Part shown: positions 46,373 to 56,924 of the stretch, in pieces | How positions within the stretch are numbered: position 1 is the first letter of the stretch | How the letters are laid out: each line of letters opens with the position of its first letter | Assembly (NCBI RefSeq): GCF_051622035.1 | Contig: NC_135359.1 | Location: 21,486,001-21,550,000 of the forward strand | Direction: 5' to 3' | From: Arctopsyche grandis | Taxonomy: Eukaryota; Arthropoda; Insecta; Trichoptera; Hydropsychidae | Length of the DNA stretch: 64,000 nt | Notes under the pieces: generated by a model | Database searches by the model: none | Seen by the model: the letters and a program-made list of their open reading frames with translations, nothing else | What the model was told of the DNA's origin: nothing | Program-made: the position numbers and the translations under genes

Positions 46373-49300
46373 ATGTCAGCTCCGACGGCCACTCAGGACG
46401 AACTCACCATCCGACAGCAGCGCCGCATCGAGCAGGAGGTCTTCCTTCGATTCCCACACATGCGAACGCACCGCATCTCACCGCACCTCGCCTACCATTT
46501 TGTCGCTCTTCATTTTCACCAAATGTCTCCTTTGTCGCCCCCTTTCCTTCTACTCCTTTGTGCCCGTCTTCGACCATCATCTGACCACACGCTTTCTCAT
46601 TCTAATTCATCTATATCTATACCTATACATTCACACGAAATTATTACAATGGAACTGCCCCCACCTTTTGATACATCTTTATCGTGTGTGCATCAAATAA
46701 ACAATAAAAACAAATCAACCATTTATTTTTATGATAAACTTTGTATTTTTTTTTATCAAATAGCAAAAACGATTGCAATTTAACTCAATTTATTTGTATA
46801 GTATACCGCATATGGTGATTCAGTTGATTTGCATAGTATCAAACAATCTTATTTATATACAATTAGCTAGTTTGCCATTTCTAAACTAGCTAATTGTTAC
46901 AAGTGGTGGGTAACAGAACTAATCAGTATTTGAATTTGCAAAAGTGGTAGCCTATTCAGGGTTGCCAGATTTACATAATTACAGATCGGGACATTCACTA
47001 TTTCAAACTAACAAAAAAAAAAGTTTAAGAATTAATGAAAAAAATATTTTTAATTAAACAATGTATGTATGTAAGTAAGTACGTACCTGCATAAGTATGT
47101 AGATGAGGACATAAAAAATAATCACTTTATGATCCACCGAAATCACAGTTATTAAAATATATTGGATACAATTTCAGGAATTAAATGCAAAAATTTATAC
47201 AATCAAAACAGTTTCGTTCCTAGCTTTTAAATTGTTTCAAAATATGTTCGCCAGCTTTGCCTGATAAACATTTTTAAAAGTCATTACAATTGCATTAATT
47301 CAGCTTCTACGATTTTTAATAATAATCTATTTCTCTCCTTTCTCCACGTTGCAATCATTAGACTAAATATTCTTTCGCAATTTTCAATGGAATGTAGAAT
47401 TGAGATGTGGGCCACTATTTTATACAAATTATTGCAAGCAGAATGATCTTTAAAAAATATTATCCATTTTTCATGCATTGTTTTTTTCACGTTTGCTACA
47501 ATAAAAATTTGTTTGATAAACAGACATCTTCGTATAGACAGTCAACATTGCAAATAATTTATTTAATAACTTTGTTAATTCTTCAATTGAAGAAAATTCG
47601 ATTTTCATAATTGGTTTAAGGTCAAGATTTTAATGCATTTCAAACCATTTCTATTTACATATACAAATATTGACATTGGGACAGTCCCACTCAAATAGGG
47701 ACATCTGGCAACCCTGAGCCTATTGGGTATTATATTTACAACTTAAAATGCTAACTACGATCGTACCACGTAGAAAGAAGTGCTGGGAACAGGGCCAGCC
47801 AACTTGGTGAAGCAGTCGAAAAATGAAGAAATAGATTTTATTCACAGAACTGTTATGAAAACAAACGCTTGCACTACTGTCTTGGGTATCTAAAGTACGA
47901 AGACAAGTCTCCTCGAATACTCTTTTACACACTCGGGACCCCGTCTCGAAATGGCTTGGCCTGAGCTAGGGGTTCAATATTTCGAATAATTAAAAAAAAA
48001 TAACTAATGAAAAAGCTTCCAAGGATCAGCTCCAAAAAGGAAAATGGTATCTTTACCTTATCCACCTGAATTATGATAAAAGTAAAATGAAAGATGGCAG
48101 TGGCGAGTTCTGTGATAGTTTTTGTTGAACGTTCCGAGTCACAATCTTGAATTTTCATATGATTGAAATCATATCATGTCGTACGCATGTGGAAGAATTG
48201 TGGGTGAGATAATTAAATGTTGTTATTCTTAGATTTCAGAGTCTACGCCACTTGTGGGTGCTCTAGAAGGCGTGCAGATCTTGGAGGAGGAATATGTTGC
48301 CGACCCCATATATGCAGCCAAGGCGCGAGACCTCGCCGAAAAGTATACGTCGATGAGAAGAACCCGCCCCGATGGAAATTGTTTCTTCCGAGCATTCTCC
48401 TATGCCTATTTAGAGCGTATAGTTGAAAATAAAAAGGATTACGATAAGTTTTATGCTTTGATTCAAAAGTCAAAAGACAATCTCATCGCTTTGGGATTTA
48501 CTCAGTTTACCGTAGAAGACTTTTACGATACGGTTTGTATTCGTCGTCATTCGAATACTTTTCAATTGAAACTATTGTTTAGTGATTTATTCAAAAAATT
48601 TCAGTTTATGGAAGTAATCCAAAGAGTAGGAGAGGAAATTGAAAAAACTGAAACTTCGAAAGCTCGACAGGAACTGCACAAGACGTTCAACGAGCAGGGT
48701 TATTCGGATTATATTGTCGTCTACTTGAGACTCATCACTTCGGGCCAACTTCAAACTGACCAAGATTTCTATCAAAATTTTATAGAAGGTGATCGCACAG
48801 TCGCCGAATTTTGTCATCAGGTACATACATATGATATTCATTTGCTATAGATTTTAAAAGTTTGCAATTTATTTGTTCACTGTGTGTATGTTCACATTTT
48901 CTTCACACTTCCTGAACACCGTCATTGCAGGAAGTCGAACCAATGTATAAAGAATCTGACCACATCCATATAATAGCACTATGCACAGCACTGAATGTCG
49001 GAGTTCGAGTTCGTTATATGGACCGTGGAGAAGGAGCTCAGGTATGCAAATTCGATGCTTTGATAGTTTAATATTTCATTACTGTTAAATAATGTCCGTA
49101 GATTAATTGGACAGACCCACATGTGTAATTTTCTGACATGCAATTTCATAAAATAATAAATTTGCTCAATTCAAGTATTTGGTAATGGCAAAATAAGGTG
49201 AAGATGCGGTCACTCTATTTTCTGATCAATATTGCCAAATATTTGCGCTATACAAAAATCAAATTATTCCCAAACTGCATGTAAAAATCTCAAGTGGGTT

Positions 49301-49445
49301 GGTTCCATTAGGCAAAAGCATAATTACTTATTTAACTATATATTTAATTGGGTTTTAGGTAATTGCTCACGACTTCCCAGATGGATTGGAACCATCTGTC
49401 CATTTACTATATAGACCTGGACATTATGATATACTGTATTTGTGA
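46373..49445 (+). CDS. Otub1: Otubain-1 deubiquitinase
   Basis: OTU-family cysteine protease cleaving Lys48-linked ubiquitin and, in the family, restraining E2 enzymes such as UBC13. Five exons with consistent phases: 46373-46438, 48233-48532, 48605-48820, 48931-49041, 49359-49445, giving 259 residues (human 271). The OTU signature is RPDGNCFFRAF, with Asp69 and Cys72, and the catalytic His253 is in RPGHYDILY at the C terminus, matching human Asp88/Cys91/His265. Also seen: SDYIVVYLRLITSG, FIEGDRTVAEFCHQ, EVEPMYKESDHIHIIAL and YMDRGEGAQ. Start: ATG at 46373 in CACCATGT, followed by the family-like Gln/Arg-rich helix ending RRIEQEIS. Intron 1 holds a hAT element. Intron 2 is 72 bp, divisible by three and without an in-frame stop. 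Confidence 0.95.
46957..47716 (-). pseudogene. hAT element remnant in OTUB1 intron 1
   Basis: Terminal inverted repeats CAGGGTTGCCAGAT / ATCTGGCAACCCTG are flanked by identical 8-bp duplications AGCCTATT (46949-46956 and 47717-47724). The minus strand at 47284-47490 encodes a fragment of the hAT C-terminal dimerisation domain (CERIFSLM followed by WRKERNRLL and EAELMQL). At 760 bp it is an internally deleted, non-autonomous copy. Confidence 0.88.
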
Positions 49446-49843
49446 TTATATTTTTAAACAAATAGTTTTCATTGATTGTTATAAATGTACGACTGTATGA
49501 AAATAAATTATTGAGAAATAAAATGCACCTTTTTGATATCATTTTGTATTTTATATTATAAATATGTCTGAAAATATCAAGAAACAATTTCATTTCCTAA
49601 ATAACTACATGCAAAATTTGAATGATTAAATTACGAGTAAAATTTCGGTGTTGCAAAATAAATAAAATACAAAATGCAGATCTTTTTTTTTATATAAAAA
49701 AGCTGTTCGTCATACAATATCATGGGACAAGGTATGAAAGATTCAAACCAAATAATAAATGCAAATAATACTAAAAATTCACCTGTAATAAGTTATTATT
49801 ACTCTAGAGAACAATTAATACTAACATACGCGAAATAATTAAA
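49446..49843. other. Intergenic gap between convergent OTUB1 and UBR7
   Basis: 398 bp hold both 3' untranslated regions. AATAAA signals for OTUB1 are present at about 49502 and 49517 on the plus strand. Nothing else is seen. Confidence 0.6.
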
Positions 49844-52800
49844 TTAGCGGCAAAAATACACTCCGTCCGGTTCCCGTTTTGGTTTCATTCCGGCGAAAAA
49901 ACCTTTAATATCTTCTTCTCGCACAACTTCTCTTTTGTCTTTAAAAGTCTTTAAAAACTCCAACAACTTTTCCTTCATTTTATTATATTCAGTGATGGCG
50001 TTGATTTGCTGGATTCTATCGAGAGAAGATAACGCTTCCAATCCTTTCTCGTATTGAGAGGCAGAAGTTCTGGTCTTGCCGAGATTTTCATAAGCTATGA
50101 CGGTGTCATCAGTATCCAACAGAAAGAGAACATTTTTCTTTTTGTACATTTCAGTGCAGACAGGACACGTGCACAACTTTGTTCGCCAATCGCAGGGCCA
50201 AAATATGGCTCCTTTATGTTCTACCGGAGGACTGTTTACAGGTCTGATACATTTTACGCCGTTGTCCAATTTCTGCTTTTTAATCGGCTCTTCACTGTTA
50301 ACATCCAATAACTCCATTTTTATCGATTTAGTGTCAATTTTCCTTTTCAGGACATTTTCTTCATGTTGCATTTCAACAGCATCACCATTCGTAACAGTAT
50401 CTTGTTCTATACCATTTTGAACAGAAGCATTATTCTCAGTTTCATCAGGAACAATTTTGTCAGTATTGTCTTCTGTTTGTGGTTTATCCACAGTCATGGG
50501 TTCAATTTTTTGGTTATCTTCACTATTAACATGTGTTTTGATAGTGTCTTCATTCTGGATTTCACTAGAATTAACCTCGTCGATAGCCTTTGGAATGTCT
50601 TGGTTATTAGAAAGATTCTCTAAATTATTAAGCGATTCAGAAACATCAGACGTGCTAGCAACTTCTTTTACAGATTCCTCGGTGGGTATATCAATTTTAG
50701 GGCAATCAGATGCATCACTATTGGTAGAAACATCATCATGTTTAGCAGGTTCTACAATAACGGGAGTGGCCAAATCATTTTCAACCAATGCAGAGTTCTC
50801 GATAGTTGAATTGATTTCAATTTTATTTTCATTCAAATTTCCTGACTGGAACATTTCTGTTGAGGTTTCGTTGTTTTCTGGCGTAATAAGCATTTCAACA
50901 TCTTTCAATACATCCATATGTTCAATACTTTCGCTTTCTATTTGATTTTCTTCCGAACTTGGAATATTTTCCGGCTGGCTCATTTCGGGAGTTTCAGGAA
51001 CTAATGGTGTTTCTATATCTTCTATTGTATCTACCTTCTTCGTATCTTCACTTTCTGTTTGTTGTTTGTCATTGGAACTTAAAACATTTTCAAGCTGGCT
51101 CATTTCGGGAGTTTCAGGAACTACGGGTGTTTCTATATCTTCTATTGTATCTACCTTCTTAGTATCTTCACTTTCTGTTTGTTGTTTGTCATTGGAACTT
51201 AAAACATTTTCAAGCTCATCGATTTGTGGCAAGTCTTCACAATTCTCAGATGTTTTAGGCGTTTCTACACAGGCATTACTTATATTTTCGCTTTCTATTT
51301 TTCCTTTATCATCTGAACTTGAAACGTTTTCCAACTGACACGTTTCTGTTAGGCTTTCAGGATTTTCTGAGATAACGGGTGTTTCTATTCCTGTTAACGT
51401 GTCTATCTTACTTGTGTTTTCACTTTCAGTTTGTTCTTTGTCATGCAAATTTGAAACATTGTCCAGCTTATCCGTTTCGGTCAATTCCTTGGGATTTTCA
51501 GGAGTTACGGGTGTTTCTAAATCCTTGAATGTATCTTCATTGTTTGTATTTTCACATTCCATATCTTGTTTGTCATCGGAACTTAAAATATTTTCCAACT
51601 CGGCCATCTTTAACGAGGTTTCAGGCGTCACTAGCGTATCTACCTCTTTTAATGTATCTTCGTTATTTGTATTTTCACATTCCATATCTTGTTTGTCATC
51701 GGAACTTAAAATATTTTCCAACTGAACCATCTTTAACGAGGTTTCAGGCGTCACTAGTGTATCTACCTCTTTTAATGTATCTTCGTTATTTGCATTTTCA
51801 CATTCCATATCTGGTTTGTCATCGGAACTTAAAATATTTTCCAACTGAGCCATCTTTACCGTGGTTTCAGGCGTCACTAGCGTATCTATGTCTTTTAATG
51901 TATCTTCATTATTTGTATTTTCACATTCCATAACTGGTTTGTCATCGGAACTTAAAATATTTTCCAACTGAGCCATCTTTACCGTGGTTTCAGGCGTCAC
52001 TAGCGTATCTATGTCTTTTAATGTATCTTCATTATTTGTATTTTCACATTCCATAACTGGTTTGTCATCGGAACTTAAAATATTTTCCAACTGAGCCATC
52101 TTTAACGAGTTTTCAGGCGTCACTAGCGTATCTACGTCTTTTAATGTATCTTCATTGTTTGTATTTTCACATTCCATATCTTGTTTGTCATCAGAATTTA
52201 AAATATTTTCCAACTGAGCCATATTTGTCGAGTTTTCAGGCGTCACTAATGTATCTAAATTACTTGGGTTTTGATCTTTTTCATCCGAATTCAAAATATT
52301 TTCCAACTGAGGCATACTGTTAGAGTTCTCAATATGTTCTGTCATTATACTATTTGTATTTTCACATTCCATCGCTTGGCTGTCGTTCAAATTAGATATA
52401 AAATCGCCGTTTTCCTTCATATCCGACATCCCTATTGCATCATCGCCATTGTCGAGCATCTGATTCACATTTTCATTTTCCAGCTCTATCTTCGGACTCG
52501 GACTAAATTGATTCTCAGAATCGGCGTCTAGAATTTCTCGCACATTTGGAATGTCCTCGTTTTCCTCTGCGGCAGACGGATGTTTCTGTTCCGAAGAGGG
52601 TGTTTCATCCACGTTTTCATCTTTTTCAGTAACTTGTGATTCTTCACTTCGATTTTCTTGTATACTCGCATTGGATGTAAGATTTTCTTGTATATTCGCA
52701 TCGGATGCAAGATTTTCTTCAGTTTTTTCGACATTGTTCGCTTTGACGACGTTTGCGTCTTGTGGACGGGCGTCGACTTGCGTCTGTGAAGAATTTTCTT

Positions 52801-53566
52801 CAGTCATGGAAACGTCTTCAACGTTGAGTGTATTTTCTGCAGTAGAGTTAGCTTCGTCGGACGATGGCCGAACACCCGTCGAGACGACGCTATGTATGAT
52901 GGGAGCTGAAGTGTCTAACGTTAGGTTAGCAGTGTCGTCGAGGGTATCGTCTTCGTCGTTGGTGACTGCGAAGCAAAGATAATCTTTGAGGAAAGGGTTT
53001 TCGTTGGTGCAAGCGTTGCAGATCATCTCGGCGTAGCGGTCGTTGTGGGGCAACTTGGCTTCCAGATGTCCGGCGTGCAGCCAGTCCTCACAGACGACAC
53101 ACTGGATCATGTCGTCGTCAGAGGTTTGGTCGGGGTCTGGATAGGGCCTCTCGCACTGACAGTAAAGACCGCTGAAGTTGTGGTTGTATTTGTTGTCGGT
53201 GTTGGGTTGTTCGCGGCGGCCGCCGAGAGTGCAGGCCCGATCGAACTTGGGCCCGCCGCAGTCGCACCTGAAGTTCCTCTTGGTGTAGAGTTCGAGCAGG
53301 TCGTGGCGCTCGTGGCAGGCGAGGGAGCAAGCCAGGCAGATGCCAGCAGGTGGAGAGTCGGAGCTGGAGCCGACGGGGGTGCAGGTGAGGCAGGCGTACA
53401 GGGCTTGTCTCTTGACGTAGCCCGCCACGAAGGTGCACACGGCATCGTCGGATCCTCCCAGGACTGCGTGCGCGTCTCTCTCGACGGCCGTCTGCTGCTC
53501 CAGCACGTCCACCATCGTCACGGTCGCACTCGCACTCGCACACGGGGACCGGCGTTCCTCCTCCAT
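49844..53566 (-). CDS. Ubr7: UBR7-type E3 ubiquitin ligase with giant repeat insertion
   Basis: UBR7 reads N-degrons through its UBR box and, in human, ubiquitinates histone H2B through its PHD finger. This is one uninterrupted reading frame of 1240 residues; human UBR7 has 425. Order: VDVLE and AVLGGSDD, UBR-type zinc finger about 44-112 (CTCTPVG, AGICLACSLACHERHDL, KRNFRCDCGG), PHD finger about 136-186 (LYCQCERPYPDPD, MIQCVVCEDWLHAGHL), a 900-residue Asp/Glu/Asn/Ser/Thr-rich region, then the conserved C terminus 1119-1240 (IFWPCDWRTKLCTCPVC, VLFLLDTDDTVIAYEN, VREEDI, DGVYFCR). Residues about 418-904 are roughly twelve copies of a 41-residue unit. Start: the first true ATG, 53564-53566; the frame is open a little further upstream but only from a TTG. 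The N-terminal third has GC-rich codons, the repeat region AT-rich ones. Confidence 0.92.
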   Translation of the reverse strand: MEEERRSPCASASATVTMVDVLEQQTAVERDAHAVLGGSDDAVCTFVAGYVKRQALYACLTCTPVGSSSDSPPAGICLACSLACHERHDLLELYTKRNFRCDCGGPKFDRACTLGGRREQPNTDNKYNHNFSGLYCQCERPYPDPDQTSDDDMIQCVVCEDWLHAGHLEAKLPHNDRYAEMICNACTNENPFLKDYLCFAVTNDEDDTLDDTANLTLDTSAPIIHSVVSTGVRPSSDEANSTAENTLNVEDVSMTEENSSQTQVDARPQDANVVKANNVEKTEENLASDANIQENLTSNASIQENRSEESQVTEKDENVDETPSSEQKHPSAAEENEDIPNVREILDADSENQFSPSPKIELENENVNQMLDNGDDAIGMSDMKENGDFISNLNDSQAMECENTNSIMTEHIENSNSMPQLENILNSDEKDQNPSNLDTLVTPENSTNMAQLENILNSDDKQDMECENTNNEDTLKDVDTLVTPENSLKMAQLENILSSDDKPVMECENTNNEDTLKDIDTLVTPETTVKMAQLENILSSDDKPVMECENTNNEDTLKDIDTLVTPETTVKMAQLENILSSDDKPDMECENANNEDTLKEVDTLVTPETSLKMVQLENILSSDDKQDMECENTNNEDTLKEVDTLVTPETSLKMAELENILSSDDKQDMECENTNNEDTFKDLETPVTPENPKELTETDKLDNVSNLHDKEQTESENTSKIDTLTGIETPVISENPESLTETCQLENVSSSDDKGKIESENISNACVETPKTSENCEDLPQIDELENVLSSNDKQQTESEDTKKVDTIEDIETPVVPETPEMSQLENVLSSNDKQQTESEDTKKVDTIEDIETPLVPETPEMSQPENIPSSEENQIESESIEHMDVLKDVEMLITPENNETSTEMFQSGNLNENKIEINSTIENSALVENDLATPVIVEPAKHDDVSTNSDASDCPKIDIPTEESVKEVASTSDVSESLNNLENLSNNQDIPKAIDEVNSSEIQNEDTIKTHVNSEDNQKIEPMTVDKPQTEDNTDKIVPDETENNASVQNGIEQDTVTNGDAVEMQHEENVLKRKIDTKSIKMELLDVNSEEPIKKQKLDNGVKCIRPVNSPPVEHKGAIFWPCDWRTKLCTCPVCTEMYKKKNVLFLLDTDDTVIAYENLGKTRTSASQYEKGLEALSSLDRIQQINAITEYNKMKEKLLEFLKTFKDKREVVREEDIKGFFAGMKPKREPDGVYFCR
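50855..52315 (-). repeat. Coding minisatellite, 123-bp unit, in UBR7
   Basis: The unit is 41 codons with consensus blocks MAQLENILSSDDK, MECENTNNEDTLK and DTLVTPET. Two adjacent units (about 51854-52099) encode identical peptides; neighbours differ at a few residues, and units towards the C terminus (QLENVLSSNDKQQTESED, ETPVVPETPE) are more diverged and 39-45 codons long. The gradient suggests stepwise expansion with recent duplication in the middle. Confidence 0.9.
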
Positions 53567-53854
53567 CGCTCTACTCTCGTCTATCAAATGTCGTTGTCGA
53601 AGTGGCTAGCACCCGGTCTAGCGCCCGGCAGATTCGCCACTGAATGGCGACGAACGCGACCGGCTCAAACGTCAAACGTACGTCTCGTTTTTGGCGCCAA
53701 ATGGCACCGCCTTCAAAACAATCCGACACAACACCGACGGCGAGTGCCGGTCGACAATGGCGACTCTTCGACACCTGGCCAATGCTTGCCACGCGCGCTC
53801 AATTCCAAATCCATTCTGAACTTTCAATTCAAAAAGCTTATAGAACAGGTGGTC
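53567..53854. promoter_or_regulatory. Upstream region of UBR7
   Basis: Host-like sequence between the UBR7 start codon and the next repeat. No TATA box; contains GGCGCCAAATGGC and CGCCATTG-type motifs but nothing that I can assign with confidence. Confidence 0.35.
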
Positions 53855-54169
53855 GAGTGAAAGGTTTCGACCGTTTCCCGGCCTATGGAAATTCAGTTGA
53901 GTTTGAAAGAGGATCGTTTATTTTTGTTCAATTTGGTACAATGGTTATTGTATGTACGAAGAGGTTTCTTCGGAGAAGTGATCTGTTTGAACTCCAGAGG
54001 CTCACTCTGCCGGTGGAGGTTGCTGCGTTGCTTTATAAACGTTTTGGGTTGAAGTGTGTCGTGTGCACATCTTTTGTTCTTGGTACTCGCGCTGCCCTAG
54101 TTATGCTGCGAGCGTGGTTTTATGGGTTCATACGCCTGGACGTAGTTCGTGGTTTTTATTGGTTCAGTG
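53855..54169 (-). mobile_element. Family-2 LTR segment, left part
   Basis: GTGAAAGGTTTCGACCGTTTCCCGGCCTATGG and a minus-strand AAAAATAAACGATC polyadenylation signal match the solo LTR at 40703-41075. The right 194 bp (from 53976) are repeated after the inserted family-1 LTR at 55074-55268. The left boundary is not clear. Confidence 0.55.
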
Positions 54170-55073
54170 TGTAGGAATCTCGTCATCGTCATCGTCATCG
54201 AAACATTCGAGAATATTCCACAACAACAAACCACATTCCTTGCAGAACTCACACACGTAAACAACCCGTGCACTTCTTGGAATCAATCGCCAAATCCTTC
54301 GAGAATGTTCCACCCTTCACACTCGAGCGGAACGAAACCCAGACGATGCACACCTGCAGCCATTATATTAAACTCAAGCGGAACGGTGCCAAATCCAACT
54401 CAAGCGGAACGGTGCCAAATCCTTCGAGAATGTTCCACCCCTCACACTCGAGCGGAACGAAACCCAGACGACGCACACCTGCAACCATTATATTAAACTC
54501 AAGCGGAACGCCCCTACCAGTCGAGCGGAACCAAAACGGTCTAAACTACATCGAGCGGAACGGCGCCAATCGTTCCAGAAAATTCTACCCCTCGACGAAA
54601 GCGCATTCCTCGCTTACGCATCAACAAACCACCACCATGGGTCAGGTGATTCCAGAAACACTATAAAAGGAGGTACAACCCAAACAACGCCAGTCGACCC
54701 ACAGCAGCAAGCGTCGACACACAGCACCAGACCAGTCGACCCACAGCAGCAAGCGTCGACACACAGCCGCATCCAGAGACCTTCTGAACATAGCCGAACG
54801 ACGAGCCAACAACACACTGCCGCATCCAGAGACCTTCTGAACATAGCCGAACGACGAGCCAACAACACACTGCCGCATCCAGAGACCTTCTGAACATAAA
54901 CGAATGCCGAGTCAGCGACACTCTACCATATCCAGAGACCGCTGAACGCCATACTTTTGCCCAAATACAATACCTTTGTACAACCATAGGCAAACAATAA
55001 AACTTTATAAAACAAGCACAACAGTGTTTCGTTAGGCTGGGATACGGTCAACACGTTCCACCCCCCGCCTACA
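54170..55073 (+). mobile_element. Solo family-1 LTR (plus sense)
   Basis: It runs from TGTAGGAATCTCGTC to CCCCCCGCCTACA, with the TATA box CACTATAAAAGGAGG at 54659-54673 and polyadenylation signal CAATAAAACTTTATAAAA near 54989-55006. It contains duplicated blocks of its own: TCGAGCGGAACG-bearing units in the U3 part and about 55-bp units with CCAGAGACCTTCTGAACATA downstream of the TATA box. It lacks the extra junction copies found in the LTRs at 41243. No simple 4-bp target duplication; instead it is flanked by a 194-bp direct duplication. Confidence 0.8.
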
Positions 55074-55400
55074 AAGTGATCTGTTTGAACTCCAGAGGCT
55101 CACTCTGCCGCTGGAGGTTGCTGCATTGCTTTATAAACGTTTTGGGTTGAAGTGTGTCGTGTGCACATCTTTTGTTCTTGGTACTCGCTCTGCCCTAGTT
55201 ATGCTGCGAGCGTGGTTTTATGGGTTCATACGCCTGGACGTAGTTCGTGGTTTTTATGGGTTCAGTGTGTTCTTCCTTTGTTTCCCAGATACGTGTATAG
55301 AAACACGTGTCGACCTTTTGACGAGGCGAGCGTGTGCCATGCGTTAATGACTTTCCTAGATATGTGTCGCAGTGACCTGATGAGATCATTTCAGTTGTAC
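55074..55400 (-). mobile_element. Family-2 LTR segment, right part
   Basis: The first 194 bp repeat 53976-54169 with about four substitutions, then the sequence continues through GGTTCAGTGTGTTCTTCC towards an uncertain end near TTTCAGTTGTA at about 55398. Interpreted as the other side of the same LTR-like repeat into which a family-1 LTR became recombined. Confidence 0.45.
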
Positions 55401-55553
55401 TATATGCCTACAAGCTTCTCGCCATATTCTTACGCTAAGCTACCTACCAGCGTTCCCAGCCATAAGTCACATATTGAAGCTACCCACGGTTTTATTCAAT
55501 GGCGCATGCTACACAATCGATGCGGATCGTGATTCTAGTATCGTCGATTTTAA

Positions 55554-56638
55554 GGGCCTCAGCACACTTGCCGGATCGTCCGGTAGGGCCCGCAAGCTGC
55601 CGGTAGCCGTTCTGGGCGATCGCATTGAGGGGGGAAGCCGCAATCCGCCTCGATCGTAACAATTTTTAAAATTTCGTCCCATGCTCGTCTCTTTGCGGTC
55701 CTATCACTGTAGCTTTTGTCTTTCGAGTCCCAAAGGCATACTCTACTTTGGACTTCAAAAATGAAACGGTGTCGAAAATCGTGTAGTACTCAAGCTGTTC
55801 GAGCTGAAAGCCCTCATGGCCGTTGGTTGTCCTCTTACGGCTTCGGCCTTTTTTTCCCTCTTTGCACCGACCATCTGTCAGTCGCTCTAGATTCTGCCGT
55901 GGGTCCGTTCGCCCGGTGATGCCGGCGCGGATGTAGCGTCTCTCGTAAAAGCCGGTCTCGAACTAAGGAAGGCTGGTCCCGTTATCCATCCAAGTCTGAT
56001 CACGGCGAGCGCTCATTGGCATAATAGAAGCCCTACGAGAAGTCGCTTCTTCCATAGTCGGCCCTTACCGACTATGGCCAGCTCGACCACGTGTTCGACC
56101 CAAGCCTCGAACACGGCGAGCTCTCAGACGCTCGTGAGACGCCGACCGAGAAGGTCTTGGCGTGACTGGTCTACCCTTCCTGACCAGTCAGCGTACTCAT
56201 CTACAGCCCCGCCATAAAGGGGCAGAGGCGCCGAGCAAACTCCCCGGCTCGGCCATTCAAGTCATCAATAAACGAGGTCATAACCCAAATTGACGTTTCC
56301 AATTCCCCACCCCGCACCGTTCCAGCACGTGCTACAGAGCGAGCTGATCGAGACGCCGACAACATCTACACAGCCACTGGTCATCCATACATACACATAC
56401 ACATACATACAGCCCCTGCAGCTATCGAATCACAAGCTATACACGAATGCTCGCGCCGACGACCGACTGACAACCGCATGCGGAATTGAAACATCCGCAG
56501 AGGCCTGCGGTTCGCACGACGGGCTTGCGGGTGGTCCGCATAGTGTGGCGGGTATCCCTCATTTGAATGAAAACGGACGTACTTGGTGTACGCAATGGGA
56601 GAACCGCACCGGACGGTCCGGTAAGTGTGCTGAGGCCC
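55554..56638. mobile_element. Harbinger-like non-autonomous DNA transposon
   Basis: Terminal inverted repeats of about 30 bp start GGGCCTCAGCACACTTGCCGG and end CCGGTAAGTGTGCTGAGGCCC, flanked by TAA at 55551-55553 and 56639-56641. A 3-bp TWA duplication and GGGCC-type ends suggest the PIF/Harbinger superfamily. The 1085-bp interior is GC-rich and has no recognisable transposase. It may contain another inserted repeat, since CAATAAACGAGGTCATAACCC near 56266 looks like a retroelement polyadenylation region. Confidence 0.7.
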
Positions 56639-56641
56639 TAA

Positions 56642-56924
56642 AGGTTCCCGGAAGATTGCACTGAATAGTGGCAAGTCCTAATTTTCAAAGAGGCTCAAAA
56701 AGAACTTGCGCAATAGAATTCCACAAAAAAAGTTTAGCACCCTCAGATAACGTACAAATATCCATTGATGCTTTTTGTGGAATTCTATTGCGTTAGTTCT
56801 TCTTGAGCATCTTTGAAAGTTTGGATGTATCGAGAGTGATAAATGGGTTACATGTACATCCCAATTGTAATCGCTACCAGGATTTTATTTTTTTTTTAAT
56901 TTAATTTTACAAATATACCAGGAA
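56642..56924. other. Spacer with a foldback motif
   Basis: AAGAACTTGCGCAATAGAATTCCACAAAAA at about 56700 is repeated inverted at about 56768-56800, an imperfect hairpin of about 110 bp that may be a small MITE. Nothing else is seen. Confidence 0.5.

Noticed and set aside
50054-52982. Long plus-strand frames opposite UBR7
   Set aside because: They are antisense shadows of the coding repeat; the minus-strand frame is five times longer and matches the family at both ends.
53567-53587. Seven-codon N-terminal extension of UBR7
   Set aside because: The upstream start would be TTG; the first ATG is at 53566 and precedes the conserved part by a normal distance.
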